In this document: piece after piece, positions 33,363-42,506 of the stretch
How positions within the stretch are numbered: the stretch's first letter is position 1
Layout of the letters: each line of letters starts with the position of its first letter
Source: Enterococcus florum
GTDB taxonomy: Bacteria > Bacillota > Bacilli > Lactobacillales > Enterococcaceae
Assembly: GCF_004309355.1 (NCBI RefSeq)
Contig: NZ_BJCC01000006.1
Span: forward strand, 1 to 64,000
Length of the DNA: 64,000 nucleotides
Reading direction: 5' to 3'
The notes under the pieces: model-generated
What the model was told of the DNA's origin: nothing
What the model saw: only the letters and a program-made list of their open reading frames with translations
Database searches by the model: none
Program-made: the position numbers and the translations under genes

Positions 33363-34181
33363 TCAACTTGACCCGAAGTTTTTTCTATTCGCTAACTCAT
33401 AGATAGAAGCTTTCTCTTGCAATAGCTCGGCTAATTCAAGCAGGTTGTGTACGCAAAGATCGGCTCCTTCTTGGTAGAATGTATTCGCTGCTTGCTGATT
33501 GAGTTCCTGTTTTTCCTCTGGGAGCAGCGCTTGGTATTCCTCCATCGACAATCCCATGACTGAGCTGCCTTCTGTTACAGCAATACTAAAAACACCAGCA
33601 TTTTTTCCTTCTCGAATGTCTGAAATGGTATCGCCAACTTTAATGACCTCACTCATTTCACGATTTTTAAAAAAGCGCATGTTTTCAAAAATCATGAACG
33701 GATAGGGTCTGCCTAAAGAGTTTACGTCATCAGGTGTTACCAGGTGATCGGGTGCATAGCCCTCAATTTTTGCGGTTTCGGCTACTACCTTCATCATTTC
33801 GTTAGTGTAGCCGGTCGTAGAGCCGATCTTAAACCCAGCTGCCTGCAGCTGATCGACGGCTTTTTTTGTATCCGGCTTTAGATGACTATTTTCAGCTAAA
33901 TCGGCAAATAAGTAATGTTCAAAATCTTGGTAGATACTGTCTACGTCATTTTCGTCAGAAGGGCTGCCGTACTGCTCCAACCATTCTTGTTTAACGCGAT
34001 CTAGTGCCAATAACTGCCGAATGTGTTCGACCTTCAACAGGCCCATCGGTTTTCTAATTTCTTGGTTGTTCAGTTGAATGCCTTTATTAGCAAAAGCTTT
34101 TTGAAAGGCCAAGACCGGAGCCATACAGCCAAAGTCCACAGTCGTCCCGGCCCAATCTAAAATAATAGTTTTAACTGACAT
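33363..34181 (-). CDS. phnX: Phosphonoacetaldehyde hydrolase
   Basis: A 272-residue HAD enzyme that splits phosphonoacetaldehyde into acetaldehyde and phosphate. IILDWAGTTVDFG holds the nucleophile Asp, MGLLKVEHIRQLL holds the Schiff-base Lys that sets PhnX apart from other HAD proteins, and KVGDTISDIREG is the metal-binding loop. The ATG at 34181 follows GGGGAGG and overlaps the end of phnW by 11 bases. It is the last gene of the operon and completes the two-step 2-aminoethylphosphonate route. Confidence 0.93.
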   Translation of the reverse strand: MSVKTIILDWAGTTVDFGCMAPVLAFQKAFANKGIQLNNQEIRKPMGLLKVEHIRQLLALDRVKQEWLEQYGSPSDENDVDSIYQDFEHYLFADLAENSHLKPDTKKAVDQLQAAGFKIGSTTGYTNEMMKVVAETAKIEGYAPDHLVTPDDVNSLGRPYPFMIFENMRFFKNREMSEVIKVGDTISDIREGKNAGVFSIAVTEGSSVMGLSMEEYQALLPEEKQELNQQAANTFYQEGADLCVHNLLELAELLQEKASIYELANRKNFGSS

Positions 34182-35265
34182 GTGCGACCTCCCCATATTT
34201 TCCAATGACTTCTGATAAACGATGGATATCCTCTGGATACACTTCCCCAATGTTTCCGATTCTGAAACAGTCGACATCACTGATTTTTCCTGGATAGATG
34301 ACGAATCCGTTGATTTTCAAATGGTTGTAAAAGCTCTTGAAATCAAAATCTTGATTTTTCGGATACAAAAAGGAACTGATAAACGGTCCTTGATGCTTAT
34401 CCAGCAAGGGTTCATACCCAAGCTCGCTCATTTTACGACGCAAAAGACAATTGTTCGTACTGTAGCGTAAAAAGCGCTGTGTGATGCCTCCTTCCAAACG
34501 CAATTCTTCTAACGCTTGGCGAAAAGCCAGGACAGTATGCGTAGGGGAGGTGAAGCGCCATTTCCCATCTTTTTCCATCGTGACATATTGGTCGTATAAA
34601 TCTAAGGAAATGGTCTTTGCTAAATGTTTCCGTTTCAACAGCTCATGCCGTTTGGCAAGAACAAAGGAAAATCCTGGAACGCCTTGAATGCATTTGTTGG
34701 CACTGGAGACTAGGAAATCGATTTTTAATTCTCCAACATTGATTGGGATGCCTCCAAAGCTGGACATGGCGTCTACGATAAAGAGCACTCCCTGTTGAGC
34801 AGCCACTGCAGAAATAGCCTCTAAATCGTTCAAGATTCCTGAGGTAGTCTCGCTGTGGACCATCGCTAGAGCGGTAATAGATGTATCGGATTCAAGGATC
34901 CTCTGGATGTCTTTGGCTTTTAAAGCTTTTGTTTCTGGTACCTCATAAACAGTATGGGTTACTTGGTGTCGTTCGCACATATCGACCATTCGATGCCCAT
35001 AGGCACCATTGACGCAGACCAAGATGTGATCGTTCGGCCGCAGCATGGAACTTAAGACAGATTCAACTCCGAATGAGCCGCTGCCTTGCATAAGGATCGT
35101 CGTATAATCAATCGCTGAAACTTCAGCCAAATCTAGCAGCTCTTGACGAATTTCTTGCGTAATGGTTTTGTATTCATCATCCCAAGTGCAATGATCTTGC
35201 ATCATAACCTTTTTAACAGTGCTGGTCGTAGTGAGCGGACCTGGGGTCAATAATTTGTAGTTCAT
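34171..35265 (-). CDS. phnW: 2-aminoethylphosphonate-pyruvate transaminase
   Basis: A 364-residue class V PLP aminotransferase that converts 2-aminoethylphosphonate plus pyruvate to phosphonoacetaldehyde plus alanine. Visible are the N-terminal LLTPGPLTTT of this family, QGSGSFGVESVL, the PLP-holding DAMSSFGG, and VSSANKCIQG with the Schiff-base Lys. The length is as expected. It starts about ten bases after the binding-protein gene and overlaps phnX, so transport and catabolism are co-expressed. Confidence 0.93.
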   Translation of the reverse strand: MNYKLLTPGPLTTTSTVKKVMMQDHCTWDDEYKTITQEIRQELLDLAEVSAIDYTTILMQGSGSFGVESVLSSMLRPNDHILVCVNGAYGHRMVDMCERHQVTHTVYEVPETKALKAKDIQRILESDTSITALAMVHSETTSGILNDLEAISAVAAQQGVLFIVDAMSSFGGIPINVGELKIDFLVSSANKCIQGVPGFSFVLAKRHELLKRKHLAKTISLDLYDQYVTMEKDGKWRFTSPTHTVLAFRQALEELRLEGGITQRFLRYSTNNCLLRRKMSELGYEPLLDKHQGPFISSFLYPKNQDFDFKSFYNHLKINGFVIYPGKISDVDCFRIGNIGEVYPEDIHRLSEVIGKYGEVAHVS

Positions 35266-35275
35266 TTTCCACCTC

Positions 35276-36250
35276 TTAGTCGATTAATTTCTGATGTTCT
35301 GTTAACAATTCAGCGGTCAATTCTTCTGGAAAGACTTTCTGCTGTTGGGCAACTTGCAGGCTGCTGACATCTTCCTTCTCATATAGAGCACTTGGGTAGA
35401 TCGTCAATAACTCTTTTCTCCCATGCTCTAAAATTGTATTGACCATTTTCATTGCTTCAGGTTTAGTGTTATCGCCTTTGTTTACAACAGCTAAGGATTC
35501 TGTCAAGGTGTAGGTCCCTTCTTCAGGTTCAACATAATTGATCGGCAGGCCTTCATTTTTATCTTTGACTGCTTGATGGCGTAGACCGAAGCCGACTGCA
35601 ACTTCACCTAACCGGACTTTTTTGATCGGGCCAGAGCCAGAGCTTTCCAAATGATCGCCAGCATTTTGATAGATCTCCTTTAAGATCGTCTTCGCATCGT
35701 CTTTTCCATAGCTGTCGATCAGGGCTTGGAATAAAAGCCATGCTGTAGAGGATTGTTTGATATCAGAGATTGACAACACGCCTTTGTATTTTGGATCAGC
35801 AAGATCCTTTAAGCTGGTAGGCACAGGTAAATTCAGTTCTTTCATCCGTTCCGTATTGTAGAAGATCGCTCCTTCTTGTACGGTAAAAGGAGCAGCATAC
35901 TCTGGAATCTTTGCGATGGGATCAAGAGCGAGGTCTAGTTTTTCAAACATGTCCTTTTTATTTTGAGCACTGGTGAGATAGAAGGTGCTCATCGTGACCA
36001 GATCGGCTTCGATCTTTTCTCCTTCTGCTAACAGCTTGCTGCCAAGCTCAGACGTACCGTAAGTTTGCAGGATATAGTTGTCTTCGTAGCCATTATCGTC
36101 TAATACCTTTTTGATGACTTCAACAGGTTCTTCGTCTGCGTTGGTGTAAATCACCACTTTCTTATTTTCTGCACTACCGTTGCTGCAGGCGCCGAAGAAG
36201 AGGACGCACAAGATGCAAGAGAGACAAGCGAAAAGATGTTTTTTGTTCAT
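35276..36250 (-). CDS. phnS: 2-aminoethylphosphonate ABC transporter substrate-binding lipoprotein
   Basis: A 324-residue extracellular solute-binding lipoprotein. The signal ends in a lipobox (VLFFGACSNG), and the mature domain begins KKVVIYTNADEEPVEVIKKVL, typical of Fe3+/thiamine/2-AEP-type binding proteins. Other segments (GAIFYNTERMKEL, SSTAWLLFQAL) fit cluster F proteins. The assignment to 2-AEP follows from phnW and phnX next door. The start, with AAGGAG upstream, lies 77 bases inside the permease gene. Confidence 0.87.
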   Translation of the reverse strand: MNKKHLFACLSCILCVLFFGACSNGSAENKKVVIYTNADEEPVEVIKKVLDDNGYEDNYILQTYGTSELGSKLLAEGEKIEADLVTMSTFYLTSAQNKKDMFEKLDLALDPIAKIPEYAAPFTVQEGAIFYNTERMKELNLPVPTSLKDLADPKYKGVLSISDIKQSSTAWLLFQALIDSYGKDDAKTILKEIYQNAGDHLESSGSGPIKKVRLGEVAVGFGLRHQAVKDKNEGLPINYVEPEEGTYTLTESLAVVNKGDNTKPEAMKMVNTILEHGRKELLTIYPSALYEKEDVSSLQVAQQQKVFPEELTAELLTEHQKLID

Positions 36251-37865
36251 GATTGGTTAAACTCCTTTTTAATAGTTGGATGATGCCTTGCATGATCAGA
36301 TTGATCATTAACAAGAAAAGTGAAAGCATAAATATATCGTTAAACCGACCAAAATGCTGCAATTCTTTCAATTTGGCCGTAATAACCATCGTGTTGGCAC
36401 TAGTCAGGAAGATGACTGCGCTGATAGTGATCATTGCGTTGAAAAAGTAATAGCCGAACATTTCTAAGATCGTCAGCTTTGAATTTGGAATCAAAATCCG
36501 GCGGATCGTATCGATCCAACGGTCTCCCATCAATTTGGCTGTGTTTTCCCAGTTCAGATTCATTTTTTGCAGGGCCTCTTTTGCCAGTTGGTAAGGTGTT
36601 GCAAAGTAATGAACCACAGTAGAAATAATCAGAATAGCCAACGTGTTGTGTAAAATACTGCCGCCAAACAGCAGCAAGAAAGCAACTCCGAGAACCATAC
36701 CAGGAATCGAATTGGTGACCGTGGAGATGCTGTCAATTATGTTGTGCAGTCTGCCGGTTTTCCGCTCTCTGGAGGTAAGGATCGCTGCAAAATAGGCCAA
36801 AACCGTTCCGATCACTGCTGTTGATACGGCCATTGTCAAAGAATTTCTCAAGGTCAATCGCAGGCTGTCGTCTTCTAAAAAACGAGTTAAATGGACCAAA
36901 GTCGGTTGGATGCGATAGGGCCATTCCGTTGTAAATGGAATCACTACTAGAATCAAAAAGATACATAGGAGAAAGCCTGAGGTCGTCAAAAAGAGCAGGC
37001 GGAATCCCCAATCGCGGAGTTTGTTGGTTTTTAGAACAACTCTTTGCGGTTTCTCATAGCGTACGATTTTTTTCTGTAAATGGTTCAGCACGATGATACT
37101 GATGATCGAAGGCAAAAGCATGGTTATCGCGATCATTGCCCCATATTGAAAATCTGGAATCGTTCCCATGAACCCTTCATAAAGTAAAGTAGTAATGAAT
37201 GGCGTTTGACCGCCGACTGCACTAGGTACCCCAAAATCTGTGAATGCCATAAAAAAGCCCTGCAGAAATGCAACTGCCAACACACGATACAACGGTTCAA
37301 AAATAGTTTTTTTCAGCGTTCGAGCAGGTGAATCCCCCATTAATCGTGAGACCAAAAAGAGGCGTGCATCTAAATATTTCATGGCATTGTTGATCAAGAT
37401 AAAGATCGGCGGCAGAGTATAGATAATAAAGCCCATCAAAATACCGATACTTCCATAAATATTAAATAATTGATGCTGGAACAGCTTGCTCCAAAGCCCT
37501 TGCTTGCCAAAAGCATAAATCAAGACGAAGCCATAAGTGATCGTCGGTAGAAGCATCGGAAACTGCAAGATGCTGGAATTGATCATCAAAAACGGCTGTC
37601 CGATTTTTGTGAAATTATTACCGTAAGCCAATAAAAAGGCCAAGATAGTAGAGATACTTGCTGCAAGGACTGCATACCATAAACTGTTCGAGAAAGCAGT
37701 CTGCCATTTTTGATTAAAGATTTGCGAAAATTGAGCGAAATCTCCGCCTTGAGCAAAAGGAAAAGCAGTCAAACCGATCTTTATCAAGGGGATGGCTAGA
37801 AAAAGCAGAAAGAAGAATAGAACAACCCAATTTGTCAGCTGCTTTAATGAGAGTTTGTTTTTCAT
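36174..37865 (-). CDS. 2-aminoethylphosphonate ABC transporter permease, two fused permease domains
   Basis: A 563-residue membrane protein with about 12 helices and two BPD_transp_1 domains in one chain. EAA-type loops are seen in both halves (ARLFLVSRLMGDSPARTLKKTIFEPL and WENTAKLMGDRWIDTIRRILIP). Fused permeases of this size belong to the iron/2-AEP group. The reading frame continues 77 bases into the binding-protein gene and ends in a basic tail (LLRRLQQR), so the last 25 residues may be dispensable. Its ATG overlaps the ATPase stop. Confidence 0.88.
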   Translation of the reverse strand: MKNKLSLKQLTNWVVLFFFLLFLAIPLIKIGLTAFPFAQGGDFAQFSQIFNQKWQTAFSNSLWYAVLAASISTILAFLLAYGNNFTKIGQPFLMINSSILQFPMLLPTITYGFVLIYAFGKQGLWSKLFQHQLFNIYGSIGILMGFIIYTLPPIFILINNAMKYLDARLFLVSRLMGDSPARTLKKTIFEPLYRVLAVAFLQGFFMAFTDFGVPSAVGGQTPFITTLLYEGFMGTIPDFQYGAMIAITMLLPSIISIIVLNHLQKKIVRYEKPQRVVLKTNKLRDWGFRLLFLTTSGFLLCIFLILVVIPFTTEWPYRIQPTLVHLTRFLEDDSLRLTLRNSLTMAVSTAVIGTVLAYFAAILTSRERKTGRLHNIIDSISTVTNSIPGMVLGVAFLLLFGGSILHNTLAILIISTVVHYFATPYQLAKEALQKMNLNWENTAKLMGDRWIDTIRRILIPNSKLTILEMFGYYFFNAMITISAVIFLTSANTMVITAKLKELQHFGRFNDIFMLSLFLLMINLIMQGIIQLLKRSLTNHEQKTSFRLSLLHLVRPLLRRLQQR

Positions 37866-38626
37866 GATTCTTTCCTTTGCAATGATTGTTGGAATATTTC
37901 TTGAATGTTTCGCTGTTTGATCATTAATTGATTAATGATGAATTCCTGAACGAAATGACAAGACGCACGATTCATGATTTCGATCGGCGTGCTGTATTGA
38001 GCGATTTTTCCGTTGTCTAACACGACGATTTTATCTGACATAGTCAACGCCTCTTCGGGATCGTGAGTCACGATGATGATCGTCAAATGAAGCTTTTTTG
38101 CGATCTCCTGAATTCGAGCTTTGATCGACTCCTTGATAACGCCGTCCAAAGCGCTCAACGGTTCGTCTAAAAGTAGAATCTGCGGTTTCATCACCAAAGT
38201 CCTTCCTAAAGCCACGCGTTGCTTTTGCCCGCCAGACAGCTGGTGAATCAGTTTGTCCAAATGTTTTGTCAAGTCCAGCAGCTGAATCAATTCATTGATC
38301 TCTTCCTCTGAGGAGTGCTCTTTGCGATTTTTTAACCCATAAGTCAGGTTTTGATAAGCTGTCAAATTGGGGAAAAGGGCATAGTCTTGAAAGACTATGT
38401 TGAAGGGACGTTTTTCCATTGGGACATTCGTGATGTCTACGCCTTTAAAAAAAAGATTCCCTTCTGAAGGCTCTTCAAGACCAAGGATGATATTCAACAG
38501 TGTTGTTTTCCCTGATCCAGATTGACCTAAGATCGACACGATCTCTCCCTGATGGATTTCTAAGTTGATGTTGTCCAACACCGTTTGCTTATGAAACTGC
38601 TTAGAAATATGTTTGATTGTTAACAT
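37862..38626 (-). CDS. phnT: 2-aminoethylphosphonate ABC transporter ATP-binding protein
   Basis: A 254-residue ABC ATPase. Walker A is GQSGSGKTTL, the Q-loop is in FQDYALFPNLT, the signature is LSGGQKQR, Walker B is ILLLDEP and the H-loop is VTHDPEEA. It lacks the C-terminal TOBE extension of longer relatives. The ATG at 38626 follows AAGGAG; a longer reading to 38767 runs through the promoter region. It is the first gene of the minus-strand phosphonate operon. Confidence 0.88.
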   Translation of the reverse strand: MLTIKHISKQFHKQTVLDNINLEIHQGEIVSILGQSGSGKTTLLNIILGLEEPSEGNLFFKGVDITNVPMEKRPFNIVFQDYALFPNLTAYQNLTYGLKNRKEHSSEEEINELIQLLDLTKHLDKLIHQLSGGQKQRVALGRTLVMKPQILLLDEPLSALDGVIKESIKARIQEIAKKLHLTIIIVTHDPEEALTMSDKIVVLDNGKIAQYSTPIEIMNRASCHFVQEFIINQLMIKQRNIQEIFQQSLQRKES

Positions 38627-38639
38627 GGTCTCAACTCCT

Positions 38640-38730
38640 TTAACGCGAGTATAGCGAAGTAGTGTAAAGGCAAGATCAAGTTTGTGAAAAAATAGAATAA
38701 AGTTTGTTATGTTTGTGTAAAGAATGTAAA
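38640..38730 (-). promoter_or_regulatory. Phosphonate operon promoter region with repeated CTTTACA
   Basis: On the minus strand, TATACT lies about 25 bases before the phnT ribosome site. CTTTACA occurs three times upstream (CCTTTACATTCTTTACAC and CCTTTACACTAC). These may be operator half-sites for an unidentified regulator. Confidence 0.4.
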
Positions 38731-38823
38731 GGCAAAAAAACAAAACAACTATCAAGATCCAAATCATCTATAGTGCACTAATTTTTCCGTTCAATGTGTC
38801 AAGACACTTAATGGAGTTAGAAG

Positions 38824-39668
38824 ATGAAGAGAACAATGAAATGGACCTGCTTAGCAGTTGTTTTTTTGTTGACGGGTTGCGGGAGAGAATCAGAAGAATC
38901 TGTGGAAGAAAAAGAATTAGCACCAAAAACATCATTGATTTCAGGAGTTGACGGTGTGGATGATCGGTCATTTAATCAAGCTGGCTGGGAGGGTTTGGAT
39001 AAGTGGGGAAAAGAACACGGATTAAAAGCAAGGAAGACTACACCTATGTCGAAACAAATCAGCCGCAAGACAACAGTACAAACATCAGTCAGGCAGTTGA
39101 GAATGACTACGACCTGATCATTAGTCTGAGCTACCTGCAGGCAGATGCATTAAAAGAAGCAGCTGAATTGAATCCTGAGAAAAAATTTGCGTTGATTGAT
39201 GATACAATCGAAGGTGTAGATAATAGTACCTCCGCAACCTTTAGAGACAACGAAAGTGCCTATTTAGCAGGGATCGCTGCGGCATACACCACCAGAACAA
39301 ATAAGGCTGGGTTTATCGGTGATCCAACGTTTTGACACGGGGGTCGCCGCAGGTGTAAAAGCGGGTGCTGAAGAACTGGGAAAGGAAATTGACGTGATCA
39401 AGAAGATGAAGGAGAATATACGGATGTAAATGGCTGTGCCGACAATTTCACCTTGACTTCTACCAAGAAAAATGTAGGAACAGCCGTTACTACCATTGCA
39501 CAATCTGCTTATGATGATACCTTTTCCGGCGGCAAACACTTGGTTTTGGGGATGGAGGAAGTCGGCGTTGATTTAACAGATGGAGAACTGACGGAAGAAG
39601 TGAAGCAGGTAGTTAAAACAGCTAGAGAAAAAATCATTTCTGGGAAAATCGTTGTTCCTGAGAGCTAA
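38824..39668 (+). pseudogene. BMP-family (PnrA-like) substrate-binding lipoprotein, frameshifted
   Basis: The start encodes a lipoprotein signal (VFLLTGCGRES) and LISGVDGVDDRSFNQAGWEGLDKWG, typical of basic membrane protein/nucleoside-binding lipoproteins. The frame then shifts near 39035 into YTYVETNQPQDNS..YLQADALKEAAELNPEKKFALIDD. It breaks again near 39335 after KAGFIGDP and resumes at about 39453 with VGTAVTTIAQSAYDDTFSGG up to the stop at 39668. Two or more frameshifts and missing middle sequence mean no full product. No companion permease is present. Confidence 0.85.
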
Positions 39669-39671
39669 ACG

Positions 39672-39709
39672 CAAATGTCCGGCCCCTAGTCATTCAGAGG
39701 ACGGACATT
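39672..39709. terminator. Terminator after the lipoprotein pseudogene
   Basis: AAATGTCCG pairs with CGGACATTT, with a further weak inner pairing. It lies between the pseudogene and the convergent argR. Confidence 0.6.
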
Positions 39710-39776
39710 TATTTGAGTTTGCTTTCACCAATTCGATTTGCCGAAAAGACTTTCTTCTATTATAAATGAGGAAAAC

Positions 39777-40253
39777 TCAACTAAGAGAATGAGTAGTGGG
39801 GTTTTTCAAGAAATTCTCAACCACTTGCGCATCCTCTTCGGTGCGTGAAATCACTAATAAGGTATCAAAGCTGGCCATCGTAGCAACGATATACGGAGTG
39901 GAGAAATCGTCCAGTACAGCTGCAAACAGATTGGCATTGTCAGGAATCGTATGGACCACGGTCATGAATTGCACACGATCGACTTTGACGACCACATCTT
40001 CGATCATGCGCTCCAATCGCTCGATATCTTCATCTTCGGTATTTTGCTTTGGCTCCTCGAACAACTCAAATCGCGGCAGACCGTTCTCATCAATGGTTTT
40101 GACGATTTGAAGATCGCGAATGTCTCTTGAAATAGTTGCCTGAGTTGGGGTAACTCCTTCCTTTTGCAGGTAGTCCATCAGTTCATTTTGATTACGGATG
40201 GCGTGTATGGCAACCAGCTGTTTGATCAGTTCATGACGTTCTTTTTTACGCAT
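39777..40253 (-). CDS. argR: ArgR/AhrC-family arginine repressor
   Basis: A 158-residue regulator of arginine metabolism. The N-terminal winged helix has RNQNELMDYLQKEGVTPTQATISRDIRDL with the family's SRD motif. The C-terminal domain holds TIPDNANLFAAVLDD, where the hexamer-forming and arginine-binding GT-N-A-N region lies. AAGGAG precedes the ATG. Enterococci usually carry more than one ArgR-type protein, so the exact role (biosynthesis or deiminase control) is not determined. Confidence 0.88.
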   Translation of the reverse strand: MRKKERHELIKQLVAIHAIRNQNELMDYLQKEGVTPTQATISRDIRDLQIVKTIDENGLPRFELFEEPKQNTEDEDIERLERMIEDVVVKVDRVQFMTVVHTIPDNANLFAAVLDDFSTPYIVATMASFDTLLVISRTEEDAQVVENFLKNPTTHSLS

Positions 40254-40449
40254 AGTTTTCTCCTTGGAATTTTATCTTTTGAATAGGTATCTAGAAAGGT
40301 CAAGCTTAAGAATGACCGATAGCAGAATGAAAAAATCCATTGCTGGATTGATTTTTATGCATTAAGTATAGCAGAAAAGAATATTTTTAAAAGGTTTATT
40401 CATAAAAAGGTTTTTAGACCGATTTTCGCTAAATAGAAAAGAATAATCG

Positions 40450-40478
40450 TTGCTTTCTTGAAGTGTCTCCTGTATAAT
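40450..40478 (+). promoter_or_regulatory. Promoter of rpsB
   Basis: TTGCTT (40450-40455), a 17-base spacer and TATAAT (40473-40478) form a strong promoter. A leader of about 130 bases follows, with GTGTGTGGGCGACCACA able to fold, which may serve S2 autoregulation. The rest of the stretch 40254-40616 holds no gene. Confidence 0.75.
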
Positions 40479-40616
40479 ATCTAATTGTGTGTGGGCGACC
40501 ACAGACAAAATCCACATCTTGATTTGATTAGCGAGAGGGTGCTTCATACATGAAGTCTGTTGCTGAGTTGACGGTCAGGAGAGGGAACAAAAAAACCAAA
40601 TTGGAGGAAACAAAAC

Positions 40617-41414
40617 ATGTCAGTATTGTCTATGAAACAATTACTTGAAGCCGGCGTACATTTTGGACACCAAACACGTCGCTGGAACCCAAAAATGAAG
40701 AAGTACATCTTCACAGAAAGAAACGGAATCTACATCATTGACTTGCAAAAAACAGTTAAATTGGTAGATTCAGCTTACAACTACATGAAGGATGTTGCTG
40801 AAGACGGCGGCGTTGCTTTATTTGTAGGTACTAAAAAACAAGCACAAGAAGCCATTAAAGAAGAAGCGACTCGTGCAGGCCAATACTATGTAAACCATCG
40901 TTGGTTAGGCGGAACATTGACGAACTGGGATACGATCCAAAAACGTATCGCTCGTTTGAAAAACATCAATGCGATGGAAGCAGACGGAACATTTGATGTA
41001 TTGCCTAAAAAAGAAGTTGTTGGCTTGAATAAAGAACGTGAACGTCTTGAAAAATTCTTGGGCGGTATCGCTGATATGCCAAGAATTCCAGATGTAATGT
41101 ATATCGTTGACCCTCGTAAAGAACGTATCGCGGTTCAAGAAGCACATAAATTGAACATTCCGATCGTTGCAATGGTTGATACAAACTGTGATCCAGATGA
41201 GATCGATGTAGTGATCCCTTCAAATGACGATGCGATCCGTGCTGTGAAATTGATCACTGCTAAAATGGCGGATGCATTTATCGAAGGCAACCAAGGGGAA
41301 GACCAAGTAGCTGAAGCAGACTTCGTAGCAGAAGATGGCGGACAAGCAACTTCAATCGAAGAAATCGTTGATGTTGTAGAAGGCGGCAACGCTTCTACAG
41401 AATCAGCTGAATAA
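40617..41414 (+). CDS. rpsB: 30S ribosomal protein S2
   Basis: A 265-residue S2 with the family's [22 protein letters not shown] start, [10 protein letters not shown], and [13 protein letters not shown]. The C-terminal tail is acidic, as in other lactic acid bacteria. TTGGAGG precedes the ATG. It leads the rpsB-tsf pair, separated by a hairpin that can lower tsf transcription. Confidence 0.97.
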   Translation: MSVLSMKQLLEAGVHFGHQTRRWNPKMKKYIFTERNGIYIIDLQKTVKLVDSAYNYMKDVAEDGGVALFVGTKKQAQEAIKEEATRAGQYYVNHRWLGGTLTNWDTIQKRIARLKNINAMEADGTFDVLPKKEVVGLNKERERLEKFLGGIADMPRIPDVMYIVDPRKERIAVQEAHKLNIPIVAMVDTNCDPDEIDVVIPSNDDAIRAVKLITAKMADAFIEGNQGEDQVAEADFVAEDGGQATSIEEIVDVVEGGNASTESAE

Positions 41415-41425
41415 TTTCGTAGCTT

Positions 41426-41468
41426 AAGCTGCTTCAAAGATAAAACCAACCTTTGAAGCAGCTTTTTT
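41426..41468 (+). terminator. Terminator-like hairpin between rpsB and tsf
   Basis: A perfect 14-base stem (AAGCTGCTTCAAAG and its complement) with a T run. As tsf has no obvious promoter of its own here, it probably terminates only partly. Confidence 0.8.
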
Positions 41469-41494
41469 AGAAAAATTAGAGGAGGCCCATGAAA

Positions 41495-42376
41495 ATGGCA
41501 CAAGTAACAGCTAAACTAGTTAAAGAATTACGCGACATGACTGGCGTAGGTATGATGGATGCGAAAAAAGCATTAGTAGAAGTAGAAGGCGACATCGACA
41601 AAGCTGTAGACTTCTTACGTGAAAAAGGCATGGCGAAAGCGGCTAAGAAAAATGACCGTATCGCTGCTGAAGGATTGGCTTCTGTTGCTGTAAACGGCAA
41701 TACTGCAGCAATCGTTGAAGTGAACTCTGAAACTGACTTCGTTTCTAAAAACGAAAAATTCCAAAACCTAGTAAAAGAAATCGCTGAATTAGTAGCTGCA
41801 AATAAACCTGCTAACTTAGAAGAAGCGATGGAATTGAAAGCTTCAAAAGGCACAATCGCTGAAGAATTGATCGAAGCAACCCAAGTTATTGGAGAAAAAA
41901 TCAGCTTCCGTCGCTTCAACGTACTAGAAAAAGCAGATAATGCTGCATTTGGCGGATACTTGCATATGGGCGGCCGTATTGCGGTATTGACAGTTTTAAG
42001 TGGGACAACTGACGAAGAAGTTGCAAAAGATGTGGCTATGCACGTAGCAGCGATCAACCCTCGTTATGTGAATGAATCTCAAATTCCTCAAGAAGAATTA
42101 GAACACGAAAAAGCTGTTTTAACAGAACAAGCTTTAAATGAAGGCAAACCTGAAAAAATCGTTGAAAAAATGGTTGAAGGTCGTCTGCAAAAATTCAAAG
42201 CAGAAATCGCTTTGGTTGACCAGCCATTCGTAAAAGATCCTGATATGACTGTTGAAAAATACGTAGCTTCAAAAGGCGCAACTGTTGAAGGCTTCGTACG
42301 TTTTGAAGTTGGCGAAGGTATCGAAAAACGCGAAGACAACTTTGTAGAAGAAGTAATGAACCAAGTCAAAAAATAA
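41495..42376 (+). CDS. tsf: Translation elongation factor Ts
   Basis: A 293-residue EF-Ts, the nucleotide exchange factor for EF-Tu. It has the N-terminal UBA-like part ([19 protein letters not shown]), SETDFVSKN, and HVAAINPRY. The second ATG (41495) is chosen because AGGAGG at 41480-41485 is nine bases before it, while the ATG at 41489 is only three bases away; [12 protein letters not shown] is also the usual start. Confidence 0.96.
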   Translation: MAQVTAKLVKELRDMTGVGMMDAKKALVEVEGDIDKAVDFLREKGMAKAAKKNDRIAAEGLASVAVNGNTAAIVEVNSETDFVSKNEKFQNLVKEIAELVAANKPANLEEAMELKASKGTIAEELIEATQVIGEKISFRRFNVLEKADNAAFGGYLHMGGRIAVLTVLSGTTDEEVAKDVAMHVAAINPRYVNESQIPQEELEHEKAVLTEQALNEGKPEKIVEKMVEGRLQKFKAEIALVDQPFVKDPDMTVEKYVASKGATVEGFVRFEVGEGIEKREDNFVEEVMNQVKK

Positions 42377-42393
42377 GTCTGTTTTTTAACAGT

Positions 42394-42430
42394 TGGGGAC
42401 GCATGATTGATTGATGCGCTCCCTTTTTTT
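42394..42430 (+). terminator. Terminator after tsf
   Basis: A GGGA-CGCAT arm pairs with ATGCG-CTCCC with a small bulge, followed by seven Ts. Confidence 0.7.
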
Positions 42431-42468
42431 AAGCAAAACCAATAAAAACTGGCTTCAAAAGCAGAGTA

Positions 42469-42477
42469 TGCTAAAAT
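42469..42477 (+). promoter_or_regulatory. Extended -10 promoter of pyrH
   Basis: TGCTAAAAT (42469-42477) is an extended -10 placed 30 bases before the pyrH start; the -35 is weak. Confidence 0.45.
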
Positions 42478-42506
42478 GGCTATAGAGTGACTGTGGAGGA
42501 ATCGAA

